Counted from the first letter of the stretch, positions 39,470 to 48,557 are shown. The stretch is DNA of 64,000 nucleotides from Pelagibacterium sediminicola (GCF_003390885.1 NZ_QMEL01000004.1:186001-250000), one strand, 5' to 3'. The notes: generated from the sequence alone by a model not told the origin. Made by a program: numbers and translations.

Positions 39470-41275
39470 TCACCCCTCCAGTTCCTCCCGCAACATCTCC
39501 AGCTCCAGCCACTCATCCTCGGCCCGCGTCAGCGCTTCCTGAGCGGCCGTATAATCCTCGGTCGCCTTGGCGAACCCCTCGGGATCACGCGTATAAAACC
39601 CCGTATCATCGAGCTTTTCCTGCAAGTTCCCCATCGTCGCGCGCAAGCTGTCCATCGTTTTCGGCAGGGTTTCCAGCGCGTGCTTTTCCTTGAACGAGAG
39701 CTTGCGCCTGGCCTGCGGCGCAGCCGGGGCCGGCTCGGCCTTTTCCCTCGCCGGTCTGGACCTGCCCGCCCCCCGCGCCTCGACCCCCGCCCCGCGCTGG
39801 GCCACCATGTCCGCATAGCCCCCCGCATATTCGTTCCACGTCCCATCGCCCTCGGCAACGATGATCGAGGTCGCGACCTTGTCCAGAAAATCGCGGTCGT
39901 GGCTGACGACGACGACCGTCCCGTCATAGTCCGCAATCATCTCCTGCAACAGATCGAGGGTTTCGAGATCGAGGTCGTTGGTCGGCTCGTCCAGCACCAA
40001 AACGTTGGAGGGCAGCGAGAGCGCCCGCGCCAGCGTCACCCGGTTGCGCTCCCCGCCCGAAAGCTTGCCCACCGCTGTCCGTGCCTGTTCGGGGGTGAAC
40101 AGGAATTCCTTCATGTAGCCGATGACGTGCTTGGCCTCGCCGTTGATGGTCAGCGTATCGCTGCCCCCGCCGGTCAGCACGTCCTTGAGCGTCATGTCCG
40201 GATCGAGCGAGGCCCGCCGCTGGTCGAGCACCGCCATTTCCAGCCGCGTCCCGAGCCGCACCGTGCCCCTGTCGGGCGCCATCTCGCCGGTCAGCATGCG
40301 AATGAGCGTGGTCTTGCCCGCCCCGTTCGGCCCCACGATCCCCACCCGCGCCCCACGCATGATGCGGGTCGAGAAATCCCTGACGATCACCCGGTCCCCG
40401 AACGCCTTGGAGACGTTTTCCGCCTCGACCACCAGCGCGCCCGAAGCCTTCCCCTCCGCAACCGAGAGCTTCACATTGCCCTGCGGCCCGCGATAGTCGC
40501 GCACCTGCTGGCGCAGCCCCGATAGCAGATCCATGCGCCGCATGTTGCGCTTGCGCCGCGCGGTGACGCCGTAGCGCACCCAGTGTTCCTCGGCGACGAT
40601 CTTGCGCGCCAGCTTGTGCTGGGCCTGTTCTTCCTGTTCGAGAAAATCGTCGCGCCACGCCTCGAACCGGTCGAAACCCTGCTCGATCCGCCGCGTCTCG
40701 CCCCGGTCGATCCACACCGTCGCCCGCGTCAGGTCAGAGAGGAACCGCCGGTCATGGCTGATGAGCACCAGCGCCGATTTCAGCGATTTCAGTTCCCGCT
40801 CCAGCCACTCGATGGCCGGCAGGTCCAGATGGTTGGTCGGCTCGTCGAGCAGCAGCACATCGGGCTCGGGCGCCAGCACCCGCGCCAGCGCCGCCCGCCG
40901 CGCCTCGCCGCCCGAAAGCGAGCGCGTGCTTTCCGCGCCCGTCAGCCCAAGCTGTTCGATGAGATATTGCGCGCGATAGGGATCGTCCGCACCCTGCAAC
41001 CCATCCTCGACATAATCGAGAACCGTCTCGAACCCCGAAAGGTCCGGCTCCTGCGGCAGATAGCGCACCGTCGCGCCGGGCTGAAAAAACCGCTCGCCGC
41101 CATCGGACTCCAGTATCCCCGCCGCGATCTTGAGCAGCGTCGACTTGCCCGACCCGTTCCGCCCCACCAACGCAATCCGCTCCCCCGCCCCAACCGAAAG
41201 CTCCGCCCCATCGAGCAACGGCTGGCTCCCGACGATAAGCTTGATCGATTGCAGCGAAAGCAAAGGCGCGGCCAT
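39470..41275 (-). CDS. uup: ABC-F family protein Uup
   Basis: A 601-residue two-cassette ABC-F ATPase. The Walker A motifs are GRNGSGKST and GPNGAGKTT, the signatures are LSGGEARR and LSGGERNR, and Walker B are LLLLDEPTNHLD and LVLDEPTNDLD. The C-terminal extension after an R/P/A-rich linker is a coiled coil (MDSLRATMGNLQEKL) that distinguishes Uup from EttA. Uup binds DNA junctions and ribosomes in other bacteria. AGGA precedes the ATG. Confidence 0.9.
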   Translation of the reverse strand: MAAPLLSLQSIKLIVGSQPLLDGAELSVGAGERIALVGRNGSGKSTLLKIAAGILESDGGERFFQPGATVRYLPQEPDLSGFETVLDYVEDGLQGADDPYRAQYLIEQLGLTGAESTRSLSGGEARRAALARVLAPEPDVLLLDEPTNHLDLPAIEWLERELKSLKSALVLISHDRRFLSDLTRATVWIDRGETRRIEQGFDRFEAWRDDFLEQEEQAQHKLARKIVAEEHWVRYGVTARRKRNMRRMDLLSGLRQQVRDYRGPQGNVKLSVAEGKASGALVVEAENVSKAFGDRVIVRDFSTRIMRGARVGIVGPNGAGKTTLIRMLTGEMAPDRGTVRLGTRLEMAVLDQRRASLDPDMTLKDVLTGGGSDTLTINGEAKHVIGYMKEFLFTPEQARTAVGKLSGGERNRVTLARALSLPSNVLVLDEPTNDLDLETLDLLQEMIADYDGTVVVVSHDRDFLDKVATSIIVAEGDGTWNEYAGGYADMVAQRGAGVEARGAGRSRPAREKAEPAPAAPQARRKLSFKEKHALETLPKTMDSLRATMGNLQEKLDDTGFYTRDPEGFAKATEDYTAAQEALTRAEDEWLELEMLREELEG

Positions 41276-41337
41276 GGGAATCCTTTAGGTGGTTGTTACG
41301 CGTGGCGAGTGATGGCTAAAATCGGGCGGGACGCAAG

Positions 41338-41479
41338 CATCGCACCCCCTCATCCGACCTTTCGCTTCGCGAAAGCCCACCTTCTCCCACGAGGGGAGAA
41401 GGGGAACCGTGGGGCAAGCTACACGAGCCCCCCTCTCCCCTCCGTGGGAGAGGGGCTGGGGGTGAGGGGGCCAGCGATG
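41338..41479. repeat. Palindromic intergenic repeat family A, copy 4
   Basis: 142 bp, same orientation as copy 3, with an intact right end and a shorter left end (CATCGCACCCCCTCA). It flanks uup on its other side, so uup sits between two copies about 1.9 kb apart. Confidence 0.83.
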
Positions 41480-41501
41480 CTGCAACGCTCTGGGAATTCA
41501 A

Positions 41502-42227
41502 CTACCCCGCCGCCGCCATCTTCCTCCCCGCCGCATCGATCCTGATCCGCGCCCAGACGGGAAGATGGTCCGATCCCTTCCTTGAAAGATCCGACATATG
41601 CACCCCCGATGCCACCACCTCCACGTCCATCGTCGTGATGATCCGGTCGAACGCCAGCACCGGCTTTGAGGAGTGAAAGCTCGGCCCCGGTGCGATCACC
41701 TTGTGATCTTCGGCGAAATGAGCAAGGCAGCCGCCCTCGGTCGTCCACTGGTTGAGATCGCCCATGATGACGGTGGGCAGCGCTTCGTCGAGCACGTCGA
41801 GCTGGTTGAGCACCGATTGCGCCTGGCGCCGCCGCCACAGATCCACCAGCCCCAGATGCAGCCCGATCACCCGGAGTTTTTCGTCTCCGATCCGCAAATC
41901 CGCCATCACCGCCCCGCGCGGCTCGAGCGCGGGCAGCGTCAGCGTCGACTGGCCGAGCACCTCGACTCCTGCGCGCACAAGGATCGTGTTACCGTGCCAG
42001 CCAAGGCTCTGCTCGCGCACCCCGAAGCTGATCGGCTGATAGCCCGAACGCTCGAGGATCATTTCCGGCGACAGCGAGGATTTGCGCGAGCCGAACCGCC
42101 GGTCGACTTCCTGCAGGGCGATGACGTCGGCGTCGATTTCCCTGATGATGTCGAGAATGCGGTCCGGGTCGCGGCGCCAGTCCGTGCCAACGCTCTTGCG
42201 GATGTTGTAGGAGGCAACACAAATCAT
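41502..42227 (-). CDS. Endonuclease/exonuclease/phosphatase-family protein
   Basis: A 241-residue EEP-fold metal-dependent phosphoesterase. The motifs in order are ASYNIRKS, ALQEVDRRFG, IGLHLGLVDLWRRRQ, VIMGDLNQW and a final GSDHLPVWARI with the catalytic His. No signal peptide is seen. The substrate may be nucleic acid, a phospholipid or a small phosphate. A sigma70-like promoter sits directly before the ATG. Confidence 0.85.
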   Translation of the reverse strand: MICVASYNIRKSVGTDWRRDPDRILDIIREIDADVIALQEVDRRFGSRKSSLSPEMILERSGYQPISFGVREQSLGWHGNTILVRAGVEVLGQSTLTLPALEPRGAVMADLRIGDEKLRVIGLHLGLVDLWRRRQAQSVLNQLDVLDEALPTVIMGDLNQWTTEGGCLAHFAEDHKVIAPGPSFHSSKPVLAFDRIITTMDVEVVASGVHMSDLSRKGSDHLPVWARIRIDAAGRKMAAAG

Positions 42228-42232
42228 CGCGC

Positions 42233-42261
42233 TATTGTGGCCTGTGTTGACGACAGGTCAA
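42233..42261 (-). promoter_or_regulatory. Sigma70-like promoter giving a near-leaderless EEP transcript
   Basis: TTGACC-N17-ACAATA on the minus strand. The -10 ends five bases before the ATG at 42227, so the RNA would begin at or next to the start codon. The rest of 42228-42570 shows no gene. Confidence 0.5.
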
Positions 42262-42570
42262 TGGCCATGCCGTAGCTGCGTTCCCTTGCCACCGCCGAAC
42301 GCACTTGATTGCCAGCCGGCGCGGCTCGAATCCATCGCGTCCATATAAGGCTATGAGCCCCGCCGCTCAAGGCCCGTTCCTTTTCAAATCGCCGCTCCCG
42401 CCAGGAGTACGGGGCGGTCGGGTGTATCGGCGGTTGCGGCACGAACCAACCCGAGGCATATCTCTATGACACCCCTACGGCATCGCCGCGCCGCCACCTC
42501 CAGCGAGGGGCGGCCCCGGGAAGAATAAATTGCGGCAGGCCGGCGCGCTTCCCGCGGAGACGATATTGGT

Positions 42571-43842
42571 TTGAGACAGATTTTCTTGTCCCTTCGGGAC
42601 GTATTCACCCACCGCACGATCCGCGTCTATCTCATGGGGGCGTTGGGCTCGAACGTGGGGACGTGGCTCCAGCGCATCGTCGTCGGCTGGCTGGTTTTCG
42701 ATTTCACCGGCTCGGCGGCCTGGGTAGGTATCATCGCCGCCGCCGAAGTATTGCCCATGCTCCTCTTCTCCCCGCTGGCCGGAGCGATGATGGATCGCGG
42801 CGACCGCCTGCTTTATTTCGGCGTGAGCCAGATCTTCGGACTGTTGCAGGCCGTCCTGCTCGCCGTACTCTCACTCACCGGCCTACTCGATCTCCGGTGG
42901 CTGCTGATCGCAGCAGGGCTGCTCGGGCTGATCGAGGGAATCAGCAGCCCGGCCCGCCTTTCCATCATACCCGACATCGCGCCGCGCAATCTCATCCGCT
43001 CGACCATTTCCGCCAGTTCGATGGGTTTTAATCTCGCCCGCTTCATCGGCCCCGCGCTGGGCGGTTTCGTGCTCATCACCTTCAATCCCTCGGTGGCCTT
43101 TGCCGCCAACGCGATAAGCTTCCTGCCGCTCGTCTATCTGCTGTTTCTCCTGCGAAGGGCCCGCGCGCGCACCGCCCCGCCCGCCACCGCGCCCGAACAC
43201 GGAGGCATTGCCGCCGGTGTCATCCATGTGGCGCGGAGCCCGCTGCTCGCGCCCACCTTCCTCATCCTGATCAGCACCAGCCTGTGCCTGCGGGCCCTCA
43301 TCGATCTCGTCCCGGCCATCACCGGGCTGTGGTTCGCCAACGATCCGGCAATCCTTGCCCAACTCACATCGAGCCTCGGGCTGGGCGCCATGGTGGGCGG
43401 ATTGTGGATGCTGGGGCGGCCGGGGCTGGCCGGAGTCATGTCTTCTGTGCTGAGCATGCCCGGCGTCTCCATCACCGCGGTTGCCGTGCTGGCGCTGACC
43501 GGCGCCAATCTCTGGGTGGCCTACCCCACCCTTTTCATCATCGGGCTGAGTGTCGTCGCCAACGCCATCGGCATCCAGAGCCTTATCCACCTCACCATAA
43601 ATCCCGCCTATCGCGGGCGCGCCCTATCGCTGTTCTTTGTCGTCAATCGCGCCTTCCCGGCACTCGGCGCCATCCTCATCGGTTTTTTCGCCGACCGCAT
43701 CGGGCTCACGATAACCATCTTCGGGGCAGCCCTGGCGGCACTCGCCTTCTGGCTCCCGCTCTGGCTCAGGCGCCAGCGGATCAGTGCCCACCTGCCCCCG
43801 GAAGATAACGCCGCCACCTCGCCTGACACCGCTCAAATCTAA
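42571..43842 (+). CDS. MFS transporter, enterobactin-exporter-like
   Basis: A 423-residue, roughly 12-helix MFS_3-type exporter. TWLQRIVVGWLVFDFTGSAA and FSPLAGAMMDRGDRLLYF match the EntS-like group, with a second-half AYRGRALSLFFVVNRAFPAL. The start is TTG at 42571, with GGAGA ten bases upstream, and the first helix follows at once. The substrate is unknown. It ends in a short polar tail (PPEDNAATSPDTAQI). Confidence 0.83.
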   Translation: MRQIFLSLRDVFTHRTIRVYLMGALGSNVGTWLQRIVVGWLVFDFTGSAAWVGIIAAAEVLPMLLFSPLAGAMMDRGDRLLYFGVSQIFGLLQAVLLAVLSLTGLLDLRWLLIAAGLLGLIEGISSPARLSIIPDIAPRNLIRSTISASSMGFNLARFIGPALGGFVLITFNPSVAFAANAISFLPLVYLLFLLRRARARTAPPATAPEHGGIAAGVIHVARSPLLAPTFLILISTSLCLRALIDLVPAITGLWFANDPAILAQLTSSLGLGAMVGGLWMLGRPGLAGVMSSVLSMPGVSITAVAVLALTGANLWVAYPTLFIIGLSVVANAIGIQSLIHLTINPAYRGRALSLFFVVNRAFPALGAILIGFFADRIGLTITIFGAALAALAFWLPLWLRRQRISAHLPPEDNAATSPDTAQI

Positions 43843-43936
43843 GCAGGCGGCGGGTTCAAAAAAACGCGCAACCGTCATATTCTCGCACAACGGCGCCTTT
43901 AGGCTCGTCGCCCACGCTCAAACGGAGGAGCAGATC

Positions 43937-44341
43937 ATGAAAGTGGTTGCCAATATCGATTTCGATGGCGATTGCCGCGAGGCGTTCACCACCTATGCCA
44001 AGATCCTGGGCGGCGAGATTCGCGCCATGATCAGCCACCGCGACATGCCCGAGATGGCCGAAAACGTGCCCGAAGACCGGCTCGATCGCATCATGCATGC
44101 CTGGATCGATTTCGGCGACCAGTCGCTGATGGGGCAGGACATGCAGGATTTTTCCGGCCGCAGCGGCTATGGCGTCACAGTGGTCGCCGACTCCACCGAC
44201 GACGCCCGCCGCGTCTTCGAGGCACTCTCCGAAGGCGGCAACACGTTCATCCCCTTCGGGCCGCAACCCTGGTCGCAAGGGTTCGGCATGGCCACCGACC
44301 GTTTCGGCGTAACATGGGTCATCGACTCCCCGGCAGCCTGA
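43937..44341 (+). CDS. VOC-superfamily protein (PhnB/glyoxalase-like)
   Basis: A 134-residue protein of the PhnB/3-demethylubiquinone-methyltransferase-like VOC group. It begins MKVVANIDFDGDCREAFTTY and ends PWSQGFGMATDRFGVTWVID, the paired beta-alpha units of the fold. GGAGGAG precedes the ATG at 43937. The catalytic role is unknown; many members lack known activity. Confidence 0.82.
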   Translation: MKVVANIDFDGDCREAFTTYAKILGGEIRAMISHRDMPEMAENVPEDRLDRIMHAWIDFGDQSLMGQDMQDFSGRSGYGVTVVADSTDDARRVFEALSEGGNTFIPFGPQPWSQGFGMATDRFGVTWVIDSPAA

Positions 44342-44493
44342 CCCGGCGGCCACTGGAGGACGGTTTCGACGGGTTTCTGCCTCCTTGACTATCCCACTGG
44401 ATCACATTCGTCCTTGACGGAATCGTCGAGGCTCCCCTGATTGCGGTAGGTTCGGTCCGGCCCCCAGGACCCCCGGGGCGACAAGCGGGAATA

Positions 44494-44612
44494 GGGCAGG
44501 TATCCGCCAAAGCCACCAATGTCGTTCGGGGGCTTGTTCCTGGAATCCAGCGCGGTCCAACCCCAGCCGCCCGGCAGGCCGTTTCCATCAAGACCTGAAA
44601 CGATCTAAAGCG
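44494..44612 (-). repeat. Dispersed intergenic repeat family B, copy 3
   Basis: About 119 bp, inverted relative to copy 1. It contains CCACCAATGTCGTTC, TTCCTGGAATCCAGCGCG and GCCGTTTCCATCAAGACCTG blocks. It fills most of the 310-nt gap between the VOC gene and the tRNA fragment. Confidence 0.65.
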
Positions 44613-44644
44613 AAAGGGGCCAGCGATTTCTCGCCAACCCCTTT
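44613..44644 (-). terminator. Terminator downstream of the tRNA
   Basis: AAAGGGG...CCCCTTT with an inner GGCGAGAAATCGC loop region, seven bases after the tRNA CCA end. It is the original tRNA terminator left on the chromosome side. Confidence 0.6.
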
Positions 44645-44651
44645 ATGTATC

Positions 44652-44698
44652 TGGTGGGCCCGGCAGGACTCGAACCTGCAACCAGACCGTTATGAGCG
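44652..44698 (-). tRNA. 3' half of a tRNA with CAT anticodon (attachment site core)
   Basis: On the minus strand the sequence runs from the anticodon loop (CTCATAA) through CGGTCTGG, the T-arm GCAGG-TTCGAGT-CCTGC, then CGGGCCC-A-CCA. The 5' half is absent: no GGGCCCG acceptor strand or D-arm lies upstream, and the anticodon-stem 5' strand no longer pairs. The tRNA is Met or Ile2 and cannot be decided from half. It is best read as the left attachment site of the element to the right, with the intact tRNA expected at the far end. Confidence 0.8.
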
Positions 44699-44838
44699 TC
44701 CCGTAAGGGCAGCGAAACGCTGGTTTTCCGGGGAAACTTCACCACAATTTTGCGACTTGGGAACCTAGATTTGCCGTTTTGTTCACGGTGTACTCGGTTC
44801 CCTCTGGTTCCCTATTCAGCTTTGATCTTGGATTGTTC

Positions 44839-46077
44839 CTATGCCGACGCAGCCTTCGCCTGGACATAGGGCTCATCGGTCACAATCGTCGGGTGGTATT
44901 GGGGTGACCATATCTCGTCGAGGGGTGGCGGCGCCACCGGTCGCGACTGGAACGATGGGTGGTGGTGTCCGTATGTCCGCTCCAGCAGCGTTGTTGTCAT
45001 CCCGAGATACCCGGCAGCATCCCAAACCGATGCGCCACGCTGCATCAGCCAGGTTGCGCAGGTATGGCGCAAGGTGTGCGGTGTGACTTCAGACCCGAAT
45101 CCTGCCGCCTTGGCTACCACCCCAAAGCCCTTGTTGACCTCGCGGACGGGCTGCCCGTTCCATTCAATGACATACTTCTGGTCAGGATTTACTCGCTTCC
45201 ACCGTCGAATATGTGCCAGCAGCCGCTTGGGGAGACGGACAGGGGTTTGCCTTTTATTGGTCTTCCGTTTTCCAACCGCCTGGCGATAGAAGACCCCAGC
45301 CTCGATATCGACCCACCCTGCCCCATCAGTCTGCTCGAAAGCAGCAGATCCGATCGCGCCGGCGCGCGTGCCGGTGTAAAGGCCAATGAGGAGGAATCGT
45401 GCGATGTGATGTGCGGTGCGTCGGCCTGTCGGTCGACCATTGCGCAACTCCCGACGTCGATATGCCTCCATCACGATCTTTGCCGCCTCCTGCCGTGTTA
45501 GGAACCGGTCTCGGGCTTCGGACCTGGAAGGAAGCGTGACTTTAATATGCTCTCGATGAAGGCCTTCGCCGTGGTGATAATTGACCGCAGCCCGCAGATC
45601 CTCAAGCTCTCGTCTGGCACCGGCGGCAGTGACCATGCGCGGCGGCTTGCCGGTCTTCTCCGGCCTGGCTGATTTCCACGGCATTGCACATCGGTATGCG
45701 ACATAGTCCCTGCATGACCGCCCATTGATGTCGTCCAGGGTCTTGCCCTGCCAGAAGTCGAGCAGTTGAACAGCCCGTATAGCGGCTTTTTCGGGGCTGG
45801 CTTGCTCGGGGGCCCTGTCTCGCAAGTAGACACTGATGACATCGGACACCAGGACGTCGGCAGCACCCTGCCCCCGCTTCCTGTCCGGCTCATGTTTCTC
45901 GGCAAGGTATTCGTTCAGCAGCCTTTCAGCTGTTGAGCGATCCTCAAGGCTGCATCCCGTGACGCGCTTGCTCGATCCGTCGACGATGACCCAGACGCCC
46001 TTTTTTCGGAGCTTGCCGGTTTTGGGGTCGTGGTACGGTGGGCGGAAGTAGAGGTGAACGGGTTTTGGTTTGACCAT
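44839..46077 (-). CDS. int: Tyrosine-family site-specific integrase
   Basis: A 412-residue integrase. The N-terminal arm and core-binding regions are followed by the catalytic domain with R238 (YTGTRAGAIGSA), H334-x2-R337 (HTLRHTCATW) and the nucleophile Y369 (LLERTYGHHHP). The usual second His/Trp position carries Met in GYLGMTTT. It is transcribed toward the attachment site 140 nt away. It overlaps the excisionase-like gene by 163 bases in another frame. It catalyses integration at the tRNA. Confidence 0.92.
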   Translation of the reverse strand: MVKPKPVHLYFRPPYHDPKTGKLRKKGVWVIVDGSSKRVTGCSLEDRSTAERLLNEYLAEKHEPDRKRGQGAADVLVSDVISVYLRDRAPEQASPEKAAIRAVQLLDFWQGKTLDDINGRSCRDYVAYRCAMPWKSARPEKTGKPPRMVTAAGARRELEDLRAAVNYHHGEGLHREHIKVTLPSRSEARDRFLTRQEAAKIVMEAYRRRELRNGRPTGRRTAHHIARFLLIGLYTGTRAGAIGSAAFEQTDGAGWVDIEAGVFYRQAVGKRKTNKRQTPVRLPKRLLAHIRRWKRVNPDQKYVIEWNGQPVREVNKGFGVVAKAAGFGSEVTPHTLRHTCATWLMQRGASVWDAAGYLGMTTTLLERTYGHHHPSFQSRPVAPPPLDEIWSPQYHPTIVTDEPYVQAKAASA

Positions 46078-46355
46078 TTCTTGATCCAGTCGGCGATGTC
46101 GTGACGTTTGAGATAGATGGTGCCTTTGGGACCACCTGGCTGCGATGCAGGCAGCTCGCCCGCATGTATTGCATCACGCAGCGTCCGCTCGGAGACAACA
46201 CCCCCAAGCTCTGGCAGCTCCAGGGCAGTGCGAATGGTCAGCAGCCGGTCCTCGGGTGGCTTCTTTTCGAGGGCAATCTCGTGCTCAAGTTTGGCTGTTT
46301 CGGCAACCATCCAAACAAACGGCAAAAATCCGGATTCTATGGAAAAGGTCTTCAT
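45915..46355 (-). CDS. Excisionase-like helix-turn-helix protein
   Basis: A 146-residue protein whose middle (residues 49-92) is a MerR/AlpA-type HTH: GGVVSERTLRDAIHAGELPA, then PKGTIYLKRHDIADWIKKW. Such small DNA-bending proteins act as recombination directionality factors or activators. The C-terminal third is Ser/Thr-rich and overlaps the integrase start in another frame. GAGGA precedes the ATG at 46355. Confidence 0.72.
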   Translation of the reverse strand: MKTFSIESGFLPFVWMVAETAKLEHEIALEKKPPEDRLLTIRTALELPELGGVVSERTLRDAIHAGELPASQPGGPKGTIYLKRHDIADWIKKWSNQNPFTSTSAHRTTTPKPASSEKRASGSSSTDRASASRDAALRIAQQLKGC

Positions 46356-46487
46356 GGCTTCCTCGGCTCAATCGTGTCCGCGACAAGCCTGGCCGCTGCC
46401 AAAACCTGCGCTGTGGACCCTAAAATGCACAAAGCCGACACTCTTTCAAGCATCGGCTTTTGCAAAGATTAACGATGTGAGACCGGA

Positions 46488-47126
46488 TCAGTCACCCATG
46501 ACCATGACGGCGGCCACAGCCTTGGCATGATCACCATAGGTCCGGCTCATGCACGCGAGAAATGACCGGCCCGTCTGCTTCTCGATCTCCTTTGCCAGCC
46601 AGACGTAGTCCATGGAAAACAGGGTTGCGAGGAGCACCGCGTATTCCCCGGTCGAGGTCGCCGAACCCATGTCGCGAGCTTTCGCGATGACGGCGTTGTC
46701 GACACGGCCCGCGACGGCATTCACATAGTCCCGCCAGTTTTTGATCGGCTCGATGTCCAAACCGATCAAGGCGCGGACGGTGTCGCGAGCGGGAGCGGAT
46801 GATTTAAAATCTTCGAACGTCATGAGTGTGTTCCTTCGTGGTTCGATGGGGGTGTCACCGAACTCAATTTCCAGACGCTCAAGCTCGGCCATGCTATCGG
46901 CAATCGTGGTCCGCAGTTCGCGTGCATAGGCAGCAAGTTTGCGATCCATGGGCGGGCTGTCGTGGTCGAGGTCGAGGGTCGCAGTAATCGTGCTGCTGGC
47001 GGCACCGATCGCGCGTGCAAGCTTGCGCTGCCAGCCCTTCTCGGGCCGGCCGTCTTCGGCGCGCCCAAAGGCGATGGCGGCCAAGGCCTCAATGCGCTGG
47101 CGGCGTGTGTTTTGCGTGGTTTTCAT
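46488..47126 (-). CDS. Unknown mobile-element protein, 212 aa
   Basis: The N-terminal 40 residues look like a DNA-binding HTH (WQRKLARAIGAASSTITATL). A helical middle (YARELRTTIADSMAELERLE) and a C-terminal domain of unknown fold ending YGDHAKAVAAVMVMGD follow. GGAGGG lies before the ATG. It lies downstream of the 276-aa gene on the same strand. It may be a regulator. Confidence 0.6.
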   Translation of the reverse strand: MKTTQNTRRQRIEALAAIAFGRAEDGRPEKGWQRKLARAIGAASSTITATLDLDHDSPPMDRKLAAYARELRTTIADSMAELERLEIEFGDTPIEPRRNTLMTFEDFKSSAPARDTVRALIGLDIEPIKNWRDYVNAVAGRVDNAVIAKARDMGSATSTGEYAVLLATLFSMDYVWLAKEIEKQTGRSFLACMSRTYGDHAKAVAAVMVMGD

Positions 47127-47171
47127 AGTGGTACCCTCCGTGGGGTGTGGGGGCCGAAGCCCCCGTTAGGG

Positions 47172-48002
47172 CTATTCCTCGTCTTCAGAAACTTCTGAGA
47201 TGTCATTAGCTTCGTCGTCGAAGGGCAGCCACCACTCGAACATCGCGACCTTGTCTTCCAGTTCAGCAATCGCCTTCTTTGCGACCTCGTTCGGGCTCGG
47301 ATCGGGATCGCCGTAACCCGCTTCTGGCTGGCTGTTTGCCAGAATGGTCTCAATGAGAGGCATCACACGCTCGACGAAGCGGTAGATCGCGGGTTCATCG
47401 ACACGGAAGTAGTCGTCGTGCTGCCGGTTCTCAAAATACAAGTAGGTCCAGTCGCGGGCCGGCACTGGCTTTTCGTCCAGATCAGGGATGTCGATATCGT
47501 TGACCGCGATGACCTCAACCGTGTTGTCGATGGGCTTCAGTGCGATCCGGAATACACCGGCATAGCGAGGATCGAACGGTTCGGAAGTCCACAACTTGAA
47601 GCGGTAGTTGCGGGGAAATTCGAAATTCTTCACACCGCTTTCACGCATGTCCCGCAGATTGCGCCGGCGATACTCTTCGCAGCGCAGAGCAACAGCTTCA
47701 TTGCCGAGATCACGGGCATACGCTGCACTCAGCTCCCAGAAGTCGAGCTGCTCTGCGCGATCCTGCATGGCACCCTCGATCTCAAGCTCACCGATGTACC
47801 GATCTGCGTGACCCGACTTCAACCAGCAATGAGAGCCGCGATCCGGGCGAATGCTTTCGATGTCGAGTACGGCGACTTCGCCGGTTGAGAACTCACGAAA
47901 GAACGACACCCCGTCGACGCTGTGACGGCGGACGACGTTGTAGCCAAGGCGCTGTGCTGCCGCTTCCGAGAGCGGCAAAGGTTTGCTATTTGTATTCTGC
48001 AT
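47172..48002 (-). CDS. Unknown mobile-element protein, 276 aa
   Basis: An acidic, soluble protein beginning MQNTNSKPLPLSEAAAQRLG, with no recognisable catalytic motif. It has many aromatic residues (for example RDWTYLYFENRQHDDYFRVD) and a very acidic tail. I chose the ATG at 48002; in-frame sequence extends to 48095 but overlaps the upstream gene's end. It is in the leftward block with its neighbours. Acidic proteins of this kind in phages are sometimes anti-defence or DNA-mimic proteins, which is only a guess. Confidence 0.55.
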   Translation of the reverse strand: MQNTNSKPLPLSEAAAQRLGYNVVRRHSVDGVSFFREFSTGEVAVLDIESIRPDRGSHCWLKSGHADRYIGELEIEGAMQDRAEQLDFWELSAAYARDLGNEAVALRCEEYRRRNLRDMRESGVKNFEFPRNYRFKLWTSEPFDPRYAGVFRIALKPIDNTVEVIAVNDIDIPDLDEKPVPARDWTYLYFENRQHDDYFRVDEPAIYRFVERVMPLIETILANSQPEAGYGDPDPSPNEVAKKAIAELEDKVAMFEWWLPFDDEANDISEVSEDEE

Positions 48003-48075
48003 TTCGATTTCCAATCCTGGGTTTTGGAGTGCATGAGAGGGGTTGGAGAGTGTCCGCTTTCCAACCCCCGATTGC

Positions 48076-48333
48076 TTAGTAGTATGCTTCTTCAAGGTCT
48101 TCGGAATTCAGCTCATCATTGACGCGCTTGATGAGCGTCTCGAGCTTCATGCGCCGGCTCGCGGGAACTTCGACGACCACGAAGTCCCCGGTCAGCCAGA
48201 CACCCTCACCTCGTGTCATGACGTCGATTTCGGCAATCGGCGTGCCGCCCAAGCGGAAAGCCTGATTTACGCGGTACTTGATATCCCCGACGATGATCTC
48301 ATCGAACTGATGAACGGTAACGAATTTTGACAT
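48076..48333 (-). CDS. Unknown mobile-element protein, 85 aa
   Basis: A small protein, MSKFVTVHQFDEIIVGDIKY, with beta-rich sequence (EIDVMTRGEGVWLTGDFVVVEV) and an acidic C-terminal helix. AGGAGG lies before the ATG. It is the first gene of the leftward block that begins at the control region 48334-48681. Confidence 0.6.
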   Translation of the reverse strand: MSKFVTVHQFDEIIVGDIKYRVNQAFRLGGTPIAEIDVMTRGEGVWLTGDFVVVEVPASRRMKLETLIKRVNDELNSEDLEEAYY

Positions 48334-48506
48334 GCGTGCCTCCTGGGGCTTGATGTTGGCGTTGCACTAATGGCGCTGCCGATGATCCTAAGATGCTCCC
48401 TATCCTCGCGCCTTTCAATAGCTTTTTGTATTTTTTGCTCGAAAAATTGATAGTAATGCGAAAATGCGTTGTTCTTCAATGAGAAGGTGTGGACCTACAT
48501 TTAGCA

Positions 48507-48519
48507 TATCATAATGATA
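48507..48519. promoter_or_regulatory. Palindrome in the divergent control region
   Basis: TATCAT-A-ATGATA is a perfect six-base palindrome in an AT-rich part of the 348-nt gap between the leftward and rightward blocks. It is a good candidate operator for a repressor of the element. Confidence 0.5.
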
Positions 48520-48557
48520 CATTTGCAAGCATTTGATCGGGTGCGCGCGGAAAGTCG

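Noticed and set aside
26599-41479. Possible CRISPR-like array from the repeated GC-rich blocks
   Set aside because: The repeats are 140-bp dispersed elements kilobases apart with inverted ends, not short regularly spaced repeats with unique spacers.
44652-44760. Intact tRNA gene at the element boundary
   Set aside because: No 5' acceptor strand or D-arm and a broken anticodon stem; only the 3' half is present.
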